The position numbers and the translations under genes are program-made. This document shows, in pieces, positions 48,404 to 58,766 of a stretch of 64,000 bases of DNA (the first letter of the stretch is position 1; every line of letters starts with the position of its first letter). Below the pieces are notes generated by a model. That model ran no database searches. It was given only the letters and a program-made list of their open reading frames with translations, and was not told the DNA's origin. The stretch is taken from assembly GCF_003958645.1 (NCBI RefSeq), contig NZ_RXLO01000004.1, positions 248,001-312,000 on the forward strand, written 5' to 3'. The DNA comes from Chitinophaga rhizosphaerae. Lineage in GTDB: Bacteria; Bacteroidota; Bacteroidia; Chitinophagales; Chitinophagaceae.

Positions 48404-50236
48404 TTAGTGTCCGGACTCGTCGGGAGATACCGGTACCGTTTGCGGGATGAAATCTTTTCCGTCCTTGCTGTAATCGTAAGCCCAGCGGTGAACTTCCGGG
48501 ATCTCGCCGGGCCAGTTGCCGTGACCGGGGTTGATGGGGGTAGTCCATTCCAGGGTGGTAGCGTTCCACGGGTTAGGCGTGGTGAGCTTGCGGCCCTTGA
48601 AGATGCTGTAGAAGAAGTTGAATACGAAAAGCAGTTGCGTAGCGAACACGATGATCACCACGAAGGAGATGAACATGTTCAGCCCGTTGAAGCTATTGAA
48701 GGACGCCCAGTTGCTGTAGTCGAAGTAACGGCGGGGCATGCCTGCCATACCTTCGTAGTGCATGGGCCAGAAGATCAGGTAAGCACCAACCAGGGTGATC
48801 CAGAAGTGGATGAAACCGAGGGTTTGGTTCATATAACGGCCGTACATTTTCGGGAACCAGTGGTAAATACCGGCGAACATACCGAAGAATGCGGATACAC
48901 CCATTACGATGTGGAAGTGCGCGATAACGAAGTAGGTATCGTGCAGGTGGATGTCGATAGCGGAGTTACCCAGCCAGATACCCGTCAAACCACCGGAGAT
49001 GAAGGTGCTCACGAAACCGATGGAGAACAGCGACGCAGGCGTGAAACGGATGTTACCGCGCCAGATGGTCGTGATCCAGTTAAATACCTTAATCGCCGAG
49101 GGAACCGCGATCAGCAGCGTCAACAGTACGAAGAACGCGCCGAGGAAGGGGTTCAGACCGGTCACGAACATGTGGTGCGCCCATACGAGGAACGCCAGGA
49201 TCGTGATCGCGAACATGGAACCCACCATCGCCAGGTAACCGAAGATCGGCTTGCGGGAATTCACTGCCAGGATCTCGGATACCATACCCATCGCAGGGAG
49301 GATAATGATGTATACTTCAGGGTGACCCAGGAACCAGAACAAGTGCTGGTAGAGGATCGCAGAACCACCTTCGTTCGGCAGTACTTTGCCCGCAACGAAC
49401 AGCTCGGAAAGGTAGAAGCTGGTACCGCCGTGGCGATCGAACAGCAACAGTACGAAACCGGAGAGCAGTACGGGGAACGACAGCACGCCCAGAATTGCGG
49501 TGAAGAAGAAGCCCCAGATCGTCAGCGGCATCTTGGTCATGCTCATACCTTTGGTACGCATGTTCAGGATGGTCGAGATATAGTTCAGGCTACCCAGCAG
49601 GGAAGACACTACGAATATTGCCATAGACACCAGCCAGAGGTCCATACCGATCTTGGAACCGATCGATGCGTCGCCCAGGGCGCTCAGCGGAGGGTAAGAC
49701 GTCCAGCCGCCGGAAGCAGGGCCGGTTTGCACGAACAGGGACGACATCATGATTACGCTCGCCAGGAAGAAGAACCAGTAGCTCAGCATGTTCATGAAAG
49801 GGGAAGCCATGTCGCGTGCGCCTACCTGCAGGGGAATGAGCAGGTTGGAGAAGGTACCGGAAAGACCGGCGGTCAATACGAAGAACACGAGGATGGTACC
49901 GTGCATCGTTACCAGGGCGTAGTAAGCCTCGGCAGTGATACGGCCGCCCTCAGCCCAATGGCCGAGAATGCTTTCCAGCCAGGGGAACGTGGAGTCCGGG
50001 TAACCCAGCTGCAGACGGAACAATACGGAAAAGAACGCACCAATGATGGCCCAGATGATACCCGTGATCAGGAATTGCTTCGCGATCATCTTGTGGTCCA
50101 TGCTGAAAACGTACTTCGAGATGAAGGTCTCTTCATGGTGGTGATCATGCCCGTCATGGCCATTACCATGCCCATGGTCCGCTGCGTGGCCGTGATGATG
50201 TAGATCCTGACTGTGCAATGTTGCTTCGTTACTCAT
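48404..50236 (-). CDS. coxA: Cytochrome c oxidase subunit I
   Basis: The 610-aa catalytic heme-copper subunit has 12 helices. Haem and CuB ligands are visible: YYALVTMHGTILVFF (low-spin haem His), WFLGHPEVYIIILP (CuB His and cross-linked Tyr, K-channel), VWAHHMFVTG (two CuB His) and VIAHFHIVMG (haem a3 and haem a His). The first 35 residues contain a striking His/Gly/Asp-rich stretch, HHHGHAADHGHGNGHDGHDH, before the first helix; this could bind metal. The subunit accepts electrons from the CuA subunit encoded just upstream. Confidence 0.96.
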   Translation of the reverse strand: MSNEATLHSQDLHHHGHAADHGHGNGHDGHDHHHEETFISKYVFSMDHKMIAKQFLITGIIWAIIGAFFSVLFRLQLGYPDSTFPWLESILGHWAEGGRITAEAYYALVTMHGTILVFFVLTAGLSGTFSNLLIPLQVGARDMASPFMNMLSYWFFFLASVIMMSSLFVQTGPASGGWTSYPPLSALGDASIGSKIGMDLWLVSMAIFVVSSLLGSLNYISTILNMRTKGMSMTKMPLTIWGFFFTAILGVLSFPVLLSGFVLLLFDRHGGTSFYLSELFVAGKVLPNEGGSAILYQHLFWFLGHPEVYIIILPAMGMVSEILAVNSRKPIFGYLAMVGSMFAITILAFLVWAHHMFVTGLNPFLGAFFVLLTLLIAVPSAIKVFNWITTIWRGNIRFTPASLFSIGFVSTFISGGLTGIWLGNSAIDIHLHDTYFVIAHFHIVMGVSAFFGMFAGIYHWFPKMYGRYMNQTLGFIHFWITLVGAYLIFWPMHYEGMAGMPRRYFDYSNWASFNSFNGLNMFISFVVIIVFATQLLFVFNFFYSIFKGRKLTTPNPWNATTLEWTTPINPGHGNWPGEIPEVHRWAYDYSKDGKDFIPQTVPVSPDESGH

Positions 50237-50333
50237 AATAAGTTCTGTTTATGATCAGCCGGTAAACGGGGCGGGCTCGCCGGCTATTTCCTTAAATTTT
50301 TTACGCTTCTAGTATCTCTTTCTCTGCGATTGA

Positions 50334-51374
50334 TTATTTACCAAGCGCCGCTACGGCTTTCGTAGAATCGGCGGGCGCTGCAGGTCCTGCCGGCGTTTCG
50401 GGGGCGGGATGCGCTACCGAATACTGCGTTACCTGTTTTGCTAACCATGCGTCATATTCTTCCTGTGTTTCCACGACGATGTTGGCTTTCATGGAATAGT
50501 GACCGCTGCCGCACATCTGATCGCAGGCCAGTTCATACACGAAATCCGGGTTGCCGGTACGCTTGCGGTACTCTGCCGTAGTGATCGTGGGGGTAAACCA
50601 CAAGGTGGTCGGGATACCCGGAACGGCGTCCATTTTCAGACGGAAGTGAGGCAGCCCCACATCATGCACCACATCGCGGGAGCCGATGATCAGCTTCACC
50701 GGTTTACCTACCACAACGTGCAGTTCCGGAGCGATGATATCGTCTGTGTTCAGTTTATCAGCCCAATCCTGACCTACAGGATTGTTGGATTCGTTCGTAA
50801 GCTTGAAGTTACGGCGGCCGAGCTGTCCATCTTTACCGGGGTAACGGATGATCCAGTTAAACTGCTTGCCGGTCACTTCCACAACCATGGACCCTTTGGG
50901 CGCATCGGAAGTCATTTTCAGCCAGTGGCGGATACCGAAGGCAACGAGCACCGTGAGCACGATGGCCGGAATCACCGTCCAGATCACTTCCAGTTTGTTG
51001 TTATGCGGAAAGAACAGTGCTTTGCGGCCGTCTTTCTCCTGGTATTTCCAGGCGAAAACGAACAGGGCGATCTGCGTCAGTACGAACACGATCATCGTGA
51101 TGATGAAAGTTACCTTGATAAGGCTGTCTACTCCCACACCATGATCGGAAGCCGGTTCGGCCAGCATGCGGCCTTCCAGCAAATCATGGCACCACCATAC
51201 GCCGATCAGGCCCAGCACCAGGAAAACGATCATCAGGAAACCGTTGATACGGTTAGACTGCTCGCGCGCTTTCTTTTCACCTTTCAGAATGGACACATAT
51301 TCGCTTGCTTTCGCGATCTGGAAGATCACGACGAATATGAGAACAACTACTATAACTGCTAAATATCCTGACAT
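50334..51374 (-). CDS. coxB: Cytochrome c oxidase subunit II (CuA)
   Basis: The 346-aa subunit has an extra N-terminal helix, two further helices (IVFLVLGLIGVWW, ITMIVFVLTQIALFVFAW) and a periplasmic cupredoxin domain. CuA ligands are seen in VVHDVGLPHFRLK (His) and ACDQMCGSGHYSM (C-x3-C-x3-H-x2-M). There is no fused cytochrome c domain; the mono-haem donor is probably ActE or the ActA N-terminal haem. The C-terminal tail is Ala/Pro-rich. Confidence 0.95.
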   Translation of the reverse strand: MSGYLAVIVVVLIFVVIFQIAKASEYVSILKGEKKAREQSNRINGFLMIVFLVLGLIGVWWCHDLLEGRMLAEPASDHGVGVDSLIKVTFIITMIVFVLTQIALFVFAWKYQEKDGRKALFFPHNNKLEVIWTVIPAIVLTVLVAFGIRHWLKMTSDAPKGSMVVEVTGKQFNWIIRYPGKDGQLGRRNFKLTNESNNPVGQDWADKLNTDDIIAPELHVVVGKPVKLIIGSRDVVHDVGLPHFRLKMDAVPGIPTTLWFTPTITTAEYRKRTGNPDFVYELACDQMCGSGHYSMKANIVVETQEEYDAWLAKQVTQYSVAHPAPETPAGPAAPADSTKAVAALGK

Positions 51375-51438
51375 TGCTATTGAATAATAATTAAGTTATC
51401 TAATGCTAAACGTTGTTTGATTACCATTACGCCACGCA

Positions 51439-52638
51439 TCAGGTGTGGTGCACGATACTTTCTTTCAGGTACGGATGGTTCTTCGCCGTCAGCGGCGCTT
51501 TGGCCAGTTGCTGTGCCGTCAGGTAAATGATCAGCCCTACGAAGCCCAGTCCCAGCCCCAGTTCATACCAGGGGAAGTACAGGTGCTTCACGGTTGCCGG
51601 CATTACCATCTGGAAGAAGTCGAGCCAGTGACCGAAGATGATCAGTCCACCCATGAAAGCCACCAGTGTATAATTACGTTTGGAATTCCGTTTCATCAGG
51701 ATCAGCAGCGGGCAGATGAAGTTGATGATGAGGTTCAGGAAGAAAACGGGCCTGAACTCACCCCATACGCGCGGCTTGAAGTAAATGGTTTCCTCGGGCA
51801 TGTTCGCATACCAGATGAGCATGTACTGGGAGAACCAGAGGTATGTCCAGAAAACGCTGAACGCGAACATGAACTTGCCAAGGTCGTGCAGGTGTTCTTC
51901 GTTCACCATTTCCAGGTAACCTTTGCTCTTCAGGTACACTACGAACAGTGCGATGAGCGACAGGCCGGAAACCCAGGTGCTGGCGAAAGTGTACCAACTG
52001 TACATGGTGGAGAACCAGTGAGCGTCGATGCTCATGAGCCAGATCCACGGTGTGGTGGAACCCATGCTCAGGGCGTATACCACGGCAAACAGGCCGCACC
52101 ATACGGTACCCTTCCAGATCAGTGCCTTACGGCTGTCCTGGTCCAGCAGCATCTTGTCTTCCGCGAGCGACATGCGGCGCAGTTTCACCGTGAGCAGGCT
52201 CCAGAGGGCCAGGGTGATCACCGTCATGGTGGATACGAAACCGGCGTTGAGGAAAGGAGATTTGAACTCCAGTACCTTGTCGCCATGAGGATGCAGCCAG
52301 TGGTAGATATGGCCTTTGTTACCGAAGATGAGGAAGCCCAGTACTACCAGCACGATCACGCTCAGCACAGGCACGGCCATGGAGATGGCTTCGGGTACGC
52401 GGCGGAACGCCATTTGCCAGCCACCGTGTGCGAGGGTGGTCACACAGATGAAAAAGGTGCTGGCCAGGGCCACCATCAGGAAGAAGGTGCTGTTCTGCAA
52501 CAGGCCAGCCCAGAAACGGGTGGGCCCGTGCTCGCCGTTGAGTGCAAATATTCCGATCAACAAAGTCAGCAAGCCAATGCCCAAAAGCACGAAGCTGGTC
52601 GTTTTTAATCTTGCTGGTACTACAAATTGGTCCTTCAT
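51439..52638 (-). CDS. actF: Alternative Complex III subunit ActF
   Basis: The 399-aa integral membrane protein of about ten helices corresponds to ActF, annotated in Bacteroidetes as a quinol:cytochrome c oxidoreductase subunit. Visible marks are TTLAHGGWQMAFRRVPEAI, SMGSTTPWIWLMSIDAHWFSTMYSWY and FGHWLDFFQMVMP, matching the NrfD-like halves shared with ActC. It lies between actE and coxB. Confidence 0.9.
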   Translation of the reverse strand: MKDQFVVPARLKTTSFVLLGIGLLTLLIGIFALNGEHGPTRFWAGLLQNSTFFLMVALASTFFICVTTLAHGGWQMAFRRVPEAISMAVPVLSVIVLVVLGFLIFGNKGHIYHWLHPHGDKVLEFKSPFLNAGFVSTMTVITLALWSLLTVKLRRMSLAEDKMLLDQDSRKALIWKGTVWCGLFAVVYALSMGSTTPWIWLMSIDAHWFSTMYSWYTFASTWVSGLSLIALFVVYLKSKGYLEMVNEEHLHDLGKFMFAFSVFWTYLWFSQYMLIWYANMPEETIYFKPRVWGEFRPVFFLNLIINFICPLLILMKRNSKRNYTLVAFMGGLIIFGHWLDFFQMVMPATVKHLYFPWYELGLGLGFVGLIIYLTAQQLAKAPLTAKNHPYLKESIVHHT

Positions 52639-52684
52639 TACTGTTGTATATTAAAATACGAAGTTGAAATGCGATTTAATCTTA

Positions 52685-53314
52685 TTAATGAGCTGCTGCT
52701 ACCGCGGGTGCCGCTGCTGTTGCCGAATCGGCCGCGGGTGCCGCTGCTGCGGGCGCTTTGCCGCCGTTCTGCATGTTCTTGATATAGCCTACCACTTTCC
52801 AGCGCTGCTCGATGTCGAGCTGGCTGGCGTAGCTGCCCATTGCGTTGAAACCGTAAGTGATCACGTGGAAGATACGGCCTTCGGAGTAACCCATTACCTT
52901 ACCGGTCAGCATTGCCGCCGGCGCCAGGGGGTACGGCCCGTCGCCGCCTTTGTACAGCGGTCCGTTGCCGTCCAGCTTCTGGCCGTGGCAAACGCCGCAG
53001 TAAATATCATACAGGCGCTTCCCTTCATCCAGACCGGCTTTGTCCAGCACCAGGGGGTTTCTCACCAGGTTCGCCTGCGCAGTATCTTCCGCTTTCAGGT
53101 GATAAGGCAGCATGGCGCCGCGTTTCACCGTTCCTTCCACCGGCTTCATGCTCGCAAGGCGGGCGCTGTAGAACTCGTATGCACGGGATTCGTACATATC
53201 GGGCACATAAATCTTGCCGGGATTTCTATGGTGCGGCCCCTTGTTCCCGCAGGATGCCAGGAAGGCGCCCCCTGCTAAGGCTGCTACAATCAGTATGTTG
53301 GAAGTCCTTTTCAT
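52685..53314 (-). CDS. actE: Alternative Complex III mono-haem cytochrome c ActE
   Basis: The 209-aa lipoprotein precursor has a lipobox ending LASCGN. One haem site is YCGVCHG (CxxCH), with a probable distal Met in NAMGSYASQ. The C-terminus is Ala-rich and probably disordered. It passes electrons from the complex to the oxidase. Confidence 0.92.
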   Translation of the reverse strand: MKRTSNILIVAALAGGAFLASCGNKGPHHRNPGKIYVPDMYESRAYEFYSARLASMKPVEGTVKRGAMLPYHLKAEDTAQANLVRNPLVLDKAGLDEGKRLYDIYCGVCHGQKLDGNGPLYKGGDGPYPLAPAAMLTGKVMGYSEGRIFHVITYGFNAMGSYASQLDIEQRWKVVGYIKNMQNGGKAPAAAAPAADSATAAAPAVAAAH

Positions 53315-53421
53315 CCGATATTTATTGTCTTTTCAGTTGCTGGACAGATACCTTCCGGCTCCGTCCTCCTTTATAATGTCAATAACTGATCTTTCTATTC
53401 GATTCGTATCCGGCCAAACGA

Positions 53422-53994
53422 TTATTTGGCAAATACCTTGTCTTCCCTGTCGAAGCGACCCAGCCACCAGCCGGCTTCAGCCGTCTGCTCGTTGATCTCC
53501 TTCGCGCCCACGCTGTTCAGGAAGCCTTTCACCTCTTCGGCGCCCGTCTTGTCAGACAGCTCGATCGCCATTACGAACAGATCGTCCGTTTGCCGGGGGT
53601 GGAAAATGTGCTTCTTTACGAAAGGAGCCATCTGGCACAGGTACATGAATGTCATCACCATACCCACCGCCGAGAACAGTACCGTCAACTCGAAAGTGAT
53701 GGGAATGAACGCCGGTAAGGGGAAGTGCGGCTTGCCGCCGATGTTCATCGGCCAGTCGGTCGTAAATACCCAGCTCATGAAAGACAGCGCCGTCGTTGTA
53801 CCGCAAAGCGCGTAAATGAAGCCGGCCGTGTGCAGGCTCGTCTCTCTCAGGCCCATCGCATGGTCCAGGCCATGGATCGGGAACGGGGTGTACACGTCAT
53901 GTATCTTGTAACCGGCCTGGCGTACTTTCTTTACCGCCGGAAACAACACCGCCTCATCGTCAAAACTGCCTACAACAAATTTCTTAACAGCCAT
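53422..53994 (-). CDS. actD: Alternative Complex III subunit ActD (DUF3341)
   Basis: The 190-aa protein has two membrane helices (about 60-80 and 100-120) and soluble ends. DUF3341 marks are GSFDDEAVLFPAVKKVRQAGYKIHDVYTPFPIHGLDHAMGLR at the N-terminus in adjacent segments and FNSVGAKEI-like residues near the C-terminus. It is structural in the complex. Confidence 0.92.
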   Translation of the reverse strand: MAVKKFVVGSFDDEAVLFPAVKKVRQAGYKIHDVYTPFPIHGLDHAMGLRETSLHTAGFIYALCGTTTALSFMSWVFTTDWPMNIGGKPHFPLPAFIPITFELTVLFSAVGMVMTFMYLCQMAPFVKKHIFHPRQTDDLFVMAIELSDKTGAEEVKGFLNSVGAKEINEQTAEAGWWLGRFDREDKVFAK

Positions 53995-54035
53995 ATGGAT
54001 AATTATTCTGTATTCCGTTAATCTAAATTCAATTC

Positions 54036-55472
54036 TTAGTGGTGCGCCGTGTGATCGTGCGCAAATTTCTCAACGCTCTGCTCTTCGTATACGTCCATCT
54101 TCTCCTTGAAGTTCTGGCCGGATGTTTTCAGGATCGACTTGATCTCCGCAACGGCGATAACCGGGAAGTACTTGGCGAACAGGAAATAGCAGGTGAAGAA
54201 CAGGCCGAACGTACCCAGGTAGAAACCAACTTCCGGCCAGGACGGGCGGTAGTAGCTCCAGGAAGAGGGCAGGTAATCGCGGTACAGCGAAGTACAGATG
54301 ATCACGAAACGCTCGAACCACATACCGATGTTCACGATGATGGACATGATGAAGGTAACCATGATGTTCCTTCTCATCTTGCGGAACCAGAACACCTGCG
54401 GGGAGATTACGTTACAGGTCATCATGATCCAGTAAGACCAACCCAGCGGACCGGCAGCGCGGAACTTGTAGAAGGTGTCGAATTCATATTGAACGCCGGA
54501 GTACCATGCCATGAACAGCTCGGTCAGGTAGGCGACACCTACGATGGAGCCGGTCAGTACGATCACCTTGTTCATCGCTTCGATGTGGCCAAGGGTGATG
54601 TAATCTTCCAGTCCGAGTATTTTACGGGTGATGATCAGCAGGGTCTGTACCATCGCGAAGCCGGAGAAGATCGCACCCGCAACGAAGTAGGGCGGGAAGA
54701 TCGTGGTGTGCCAGCCCGGGATCACGGAGGTAGCGAAGTCGAAGGATACGATGGTGTGTACGGAAAGTACCAGCGGGGTGCTCAGACCGGCGAGCACCAG
54801 GGAAAGCGATTCATGACGCTGCCAGTGCTTGGTGGAACCGGTCCAGCCGAAAGAAGCCACACCATACAGGAGTTTCCGCAGTTTGGTTTTGGCGCGGTCA
54901 CGCACTGTCGCAAAGTCGGGCAGCAGACCGGAGTACCAGAACAGGAGGGAAACGGTGAAGTAAGTAGAGATCGCGAACACGTCCCACAGCAGGGGCGAGT
55001 TGAAGTTTACCCACAGCGGGCCGCGGGTGTTGGGGTAAGGAAGTACGAAGAAGGCCATCCATACACGGCCCATGTGCCAGATCGGGAACTGGCCCGCGCA
55101 CATTACCGCAAAGATGGTCATCGCTTCCGCCGCGCGGTTCACCCCTGTACGCCAACCCTGGCGGAACAGGAGGAGGATGGCCGAGATCAGCGTACCTGCG
55201 TGGCCGATACCTACCCACCATACGAAGTTGGTAATGTCCCAACCCCAACCGATGGTCTTGTTCAGGTTCCACACACCTGTACCGAAGTAAACCTCCCAGA
55301 ATACGGAGAATACACCGAACAGCAGCAGGAGAATGGAGATGAATAACCCTATATACCACAGTTTACCAGGCTTGGCTTCAATAGGACTGATAATGTCCTC
55401 CGTTACCTGGTGATAATCCTTAACCCCATCTACTAAAGGTTCTCTCAGTGTGGATTCGTACTTCAAATGCAT
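54036..55472 (-). CDS. actC: Alternative Complex III quinol-binding membrane subunit ActC
   Basis: This 478-aa NrfD/PsrC family protein has ten helices. It includes [35 protein letters not shown] in two adjacent segments, [16 protein letters not shown] and the conserved [33 protein letters not shown] region. It is the probable quinol-oxidising subunit and proton route. Confidence 0.94.
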   Translation of the reverse strand: [478 protein letters not shown]

Positions 55473-55594
55473 AGTATTTCGAGCTTTGCTCGCCCCGGAT
55501 CGCTCCGGGGCTATGTTGTTTCAAAACTTAAAACAGATTCTTAACTAGTTCTATCGTTCTTGTTCCTGCCCCCTTTCGGGTTGGAACGCTATCA

Positions 55595-58500
55595 TTAGTG
55601 ATGAGCTTTCTCTTCAGCTTTCGCATCGTGCCCGGCGGCTACCGGAGCGGCATCCTTGTTACGGATCTTCGCCAGGTAGTTGATGGAGGGCAGTACGTGC
55701 GTTTCTTCCAGTACGTAGTACATACGGTCGGTCTGCTCTTCGTTACGAACTTTGTAGATACGGCTTTCCTTGTCGTTCACGTTGCCGAATACGATAGCGC
55801 CGCTGGAGCAGGCCTGCTGGCAGGCCGTTTTGGCTTCGCCGTCTTTCATCGGGCGGCCAGCTTTCTTCGCGGCCAGTTTGGCGTCTTGCAGACGCTGTAC
55901 GCAGAAGGAGCATTTTTCCATCGTACCGCGGGAGCGAACCACCACATCGGGGTTCAGCACCATACGGGTGAGGGCGTCGTTCATATCGGCAGTATCGTGC
56001 AGGTTGCCTTCGAAGCTGTCTGCACCGTTCCAGTCTCTCCAGTTGAAGCGGCGAACTTTGTACGGGCAGTTGTTCGCGCAGTAACGGGTACCGATGCAAC
56101 GGTTATAAGCCATCTGGTTGATACCTTCGGAAGAGTGGTTGGTAGCGGCTACCGGGCAAACGTTCTCGCAGGGTGCGTTATCGCAGTGCTGGCAAAGCAT
56201 GGGCTGGAACACAACCTCGGGGTTGTTTTCGTCGCCGGCGAAATAGCGGTCGATACGCAGCCAGTGCATTTCGTGCGCCAGGATCACCTGTTCCTTGCCA
56301 ACTACGGATACGTTATTCTCGGCGGTACAAGCTACTACGCAGGCGCCGCAACCGAAGCAGGAGTTCAGGTCGATGGACATGCCCCACTTGATACCGGGAT
56401 ATTCGAACTTGGTGCCGCCGGTGTACAGGGTACCTTCGTTACGGAAATCTTCACCATATGTTTCGAACAGGTGCTGGCGATCGTGGTTCACTTCTTTCGG
56501 GTTCTTGATGAACTCCTCGAGCGTGGTTTCCTTGATGATCGGGCGGCCTTCGTAGCTGTTGTGGGTCTGGGTAAGACCTACAGCATACTTGGTGCCGGTT
56601 GCTTCCGCCTTGGCGTCGGAAACGAAGTAATCGAAAGTCTGGCCGTTGAAGGATACGAACGGATAAGCGTTCGCTCCGATTTCGCCGGCAGCCTTACCGA
56701 TGAATGCTTTTTTGCCGCGGCCGTAACCTACTGCGATAGCGATCGTGTCTTCCTGGATACCGGGAACGATCAGCAGGGGCAGTTCTACGGTTTTGCCTTT
56801 GGCGGTGATTTTCAGCACTTTCTTCTCGGCGTTGATTTCGTAATCGTCGCCCAGTTCCATATTGAAAGTTTTCGCGAGCTTGTTGGATACGCAGGCGTAG
56901 TTGTCCCACGTAGAGCGCGTGATCGGGTCGGGCATTTCCTGGAGCCAGGGGTTGTTGGCTTCCTTACCGTTACCGATGGCCACTTTTTCGTACATCACCA
57001 GTTCGAGGCCCGAGGTTTTCGGCGCACCGATCTTGGCGGCGGCGGCGGCTACGTCGGCTACGAAAGAAGCACCACCCAGCGCAGGGGCCGTTGCGGGCTC
57101 GATGAGACCGTCTTGCAGGGTTTTGTCCCATGCAGCCTGGGAACCCAGGCGGGTGATCCATTCATTTTTCAGGTAATCTACCCATGCGGTGGTGTTGCCG
57201 GTCCAGGTCAGCAGGCTGTCCTGGAAAGCACGGGTTTTGAACAGCGGGGCGATGGTCGGTTGAACGAAACCATAGTAGCCGCTCTTCGGCTCGGCATCAC
57301 CCCAGCTTTCGAGGTAGTGATGGTCGGGCATGATGTATTTGCAAAGCTCGGTGGTTTCGTCGTAACGGTCGTTGAACGAGATCGTTACCGCGGTTTTCTT
57401 CACACCGTCCTTGAATTTGGCTGCGTCGAAGTAATCGTAAGCGGGGTTCACACCGTAAACGATCAGGGCGCCGATGGAACCTGCGTTCAGGTCGGCTACC
57501 AGCTGATGCATATCGCTGTCGATACCTTGCTTGTAGTTAACGGGAGACGCCCAGTCGATGGTAGTTCCGTTGGAGCCGGCCAGGTTGTTGATGGCGTTTA
57601 CCAGAATCTGAACGTTCACATCGTTGGAGCCAGACACTACGATCGATTTGCCGGGGTTGGCCTGGATGGCTTTGGCGGCTTTGGCGATGCCTTCTTTGAG
57701 GCGGGTGTTGGCGATAGCGGGCGCGGAAACGGCACCACCGAGGGCAGCCAGCAGCGCCTGGGCTACTACGCCGGCTTCGGAGGGGCGGTGGGTGAAGCGC
57801 TCGTCGGCGTTGGCGCCGGTGAGGCTCATCATGCTCTCGAAATGGAAGTGCTTGCTCATTTCGGGGCTTTTCTGGTTGATCTTGCGGCCTTCACCGTACT
57901 GAACGGAGAATTCTGCGGGGTTCAGCCAGGTACCGAGGAAGTCGGCGCCCAGGCTCACTACCACTTTCGCGTTTTCGAAATGGTAGGAGGGGATGGCTCG
58001 TTTACCGTAGGAAGCCTCGTTGGCGAGGAGCATACCGGAGTAGGAAACGGCATCGTATGTTACATGGCGGCTTCCGGGATATTTCGCCAGGAATTCACCG
58101 ATGAGCTTCTTGGTGGAGGGGCTTACGATAGAGGAAGTGAGCAGCGCCACGGATTTGCCGGAAATGGCGGCGGCGATCTGCTTGTCCAGCTCGGAATATT
58201 GCATTTCCTTGATGCGGGCAGCCAGGTCTGCGTCACCGTTCATTTGATTGATACCGGGGAAGCGGAGGCGGGCCACATCATATAAAGAAAGAACGGAAGC
58301 CTGTACACGGGCGGTGGTGGAACCTTTGGTGATCGCCGACATATCGTTGCCTTCGATCTTGATGGGGCGGCCCTCACGGGTTTTCACCACCAGGGGAACG
58401 TACTCACCGTCTACAGTATAAGCGGAAGCATAATAGTTGGGAACACCGGGGGTGATATCTTCCGGTTTGTTTACGTAGGGGATCGCCTTCTTAACCGGGA

Positions 58501-58702
58501 TATCGCAGCTGGCCGCGATAGTGGCGGCGGCAGTGGTAAACCCGAGGTATTTCAGGAAGTCCCGGCGAGGGGTGGTTCCACCCAGGAAACTATCGCTCTC
58601 TTCAAACGGCAGGTCTTCCCTGAATTCGTTTTTCACAGTCTCCTGATGCGAAGTGGTATTGTGCAACTCCTCCAAGCCTTTCCAATACTTTTTTTGCTCC
58701 AT
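55595..58702 (-). CDS. actB: Alternative Complex III iron-sulfur subunit ActB
   Basis: The 1035-aa subunit starts with a Tat-variant motif TPRRDFLKYLGF (Arg46-Arg47) and hydrophobic TAAATIAASC. Residues of about 75-760 are a molybdopterin-oxidoreductase-like domain that in ActB carries no cofactor. Residues 781-970 form the ferredoxin part with SCFGCGACVVAC, CQHCDNAPCENVC, CIGTRYCANNCPY and CSFCVQRL/CQQAC, holding three [4Fe-4S] and one [3Fe-4S] cluster in known complexes. It forms the electron wire between quinol and the haems of ActA. Confidence 0.95.
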   Translation of the reverse strand: MEQKKYWKGLEELHNTTSHQETVKNEFREDLPFEESDSFLGGTTPRRDFLKYLGFTTAAATIAASCDIPVKKAIPYVNKPEDITPGVPNYYASAYTVDGEYVPLVVKTREGRPIKIEGNDMSAITKGSTTARVQASVLSLYDVARLRFPGINQMNGDADLAARIKEMQYSELDKQIAAAISGKSVALLTSSIVSPSTKKLIGEFLAKYPGSRHVTYDAVSYSGMLLANEASYGKRAIPSYHFENAKVVVSLGADFLGTWLNPAEFSVQYGEGRKINQKSPEMSKHFHFESMMSLTGANADERFTHRPSEAGVVAQALLAALGGAVSAPAIANTRLKEGIAKAAKAIQANPGKSIVVSGSNDVNVQILVNAINNLAGSNGTTIDWASPVNYKQGIDSDMHQLVADLNAGSIGALIVYGVNPAYDYFDAAKFKDGVKKTAVTISFNDRYDETTELCKYIMPDHHYLESWGDAEPKSGYYGFVQPTIAPLFKTRAFQDSLLTWTGNTTAWVDYLKNEWITRLGSQAAWDKTLQDGLIEPATAPALGGASFVADVAAAAAKIGAPKTSGLELVMYEKVAIGNGKEANNPWLQEMPDPITRSTWDNYACVSNKLAKTFNMELGDDYEINAEKKVLKITAKGKTVELPLLIVPGIQEDTIAIAVGYGRGKKAFIGKAAGEIGANAYPFVSFNGQTFDYFVSDAKAEATGTKYAVGLTQTHNSYEGRPIIKETTLEEFIKNPKEVNHDRQHLFETYGEDFRNEGTLYTGGTKFEYPGIKWGMSIDLNSCFGCGACVVACTAENNVSVVGKEQVILAHEMHWLRIDRYFAGDENNPEVVFQPMLCQHCDNAPCENVCPVAATNHSSEGINQMAYNRCIGTRYCANNCPYKVRRFNWRDWNGADSFEGNLHDTADMNDALTRMVLNPDVVVRSRGTMEKCSFCVQRLQDAKLAAKKAGRPMKDGEAKTACQQACSSGAIVFGNVNDKESRIYKVRNEEQTDRMYYVLEETHVLPSINYLAKIRNKDAAPVAAGHDAKAEEKAHH

Positions 58703-58766
58703 GTGATTATTTATATCGCGTTACGATTTGAAAAATTTGTCTGGTCTGATTTCTCTGATCTATTGA

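Noticed and set aside
48386..50203. Plus-strand 605-codon frame opposite coxA
   Set aside because: Antisense to oxidase subunit I; Gln/His/Arg-rich with no recognisable fold.
55598..58285. Plus-strand 895-codon frame opposite actB
   Set aside because: Its length comes from codon bias of actB on the other strand; no domain, signal or start context supports it.
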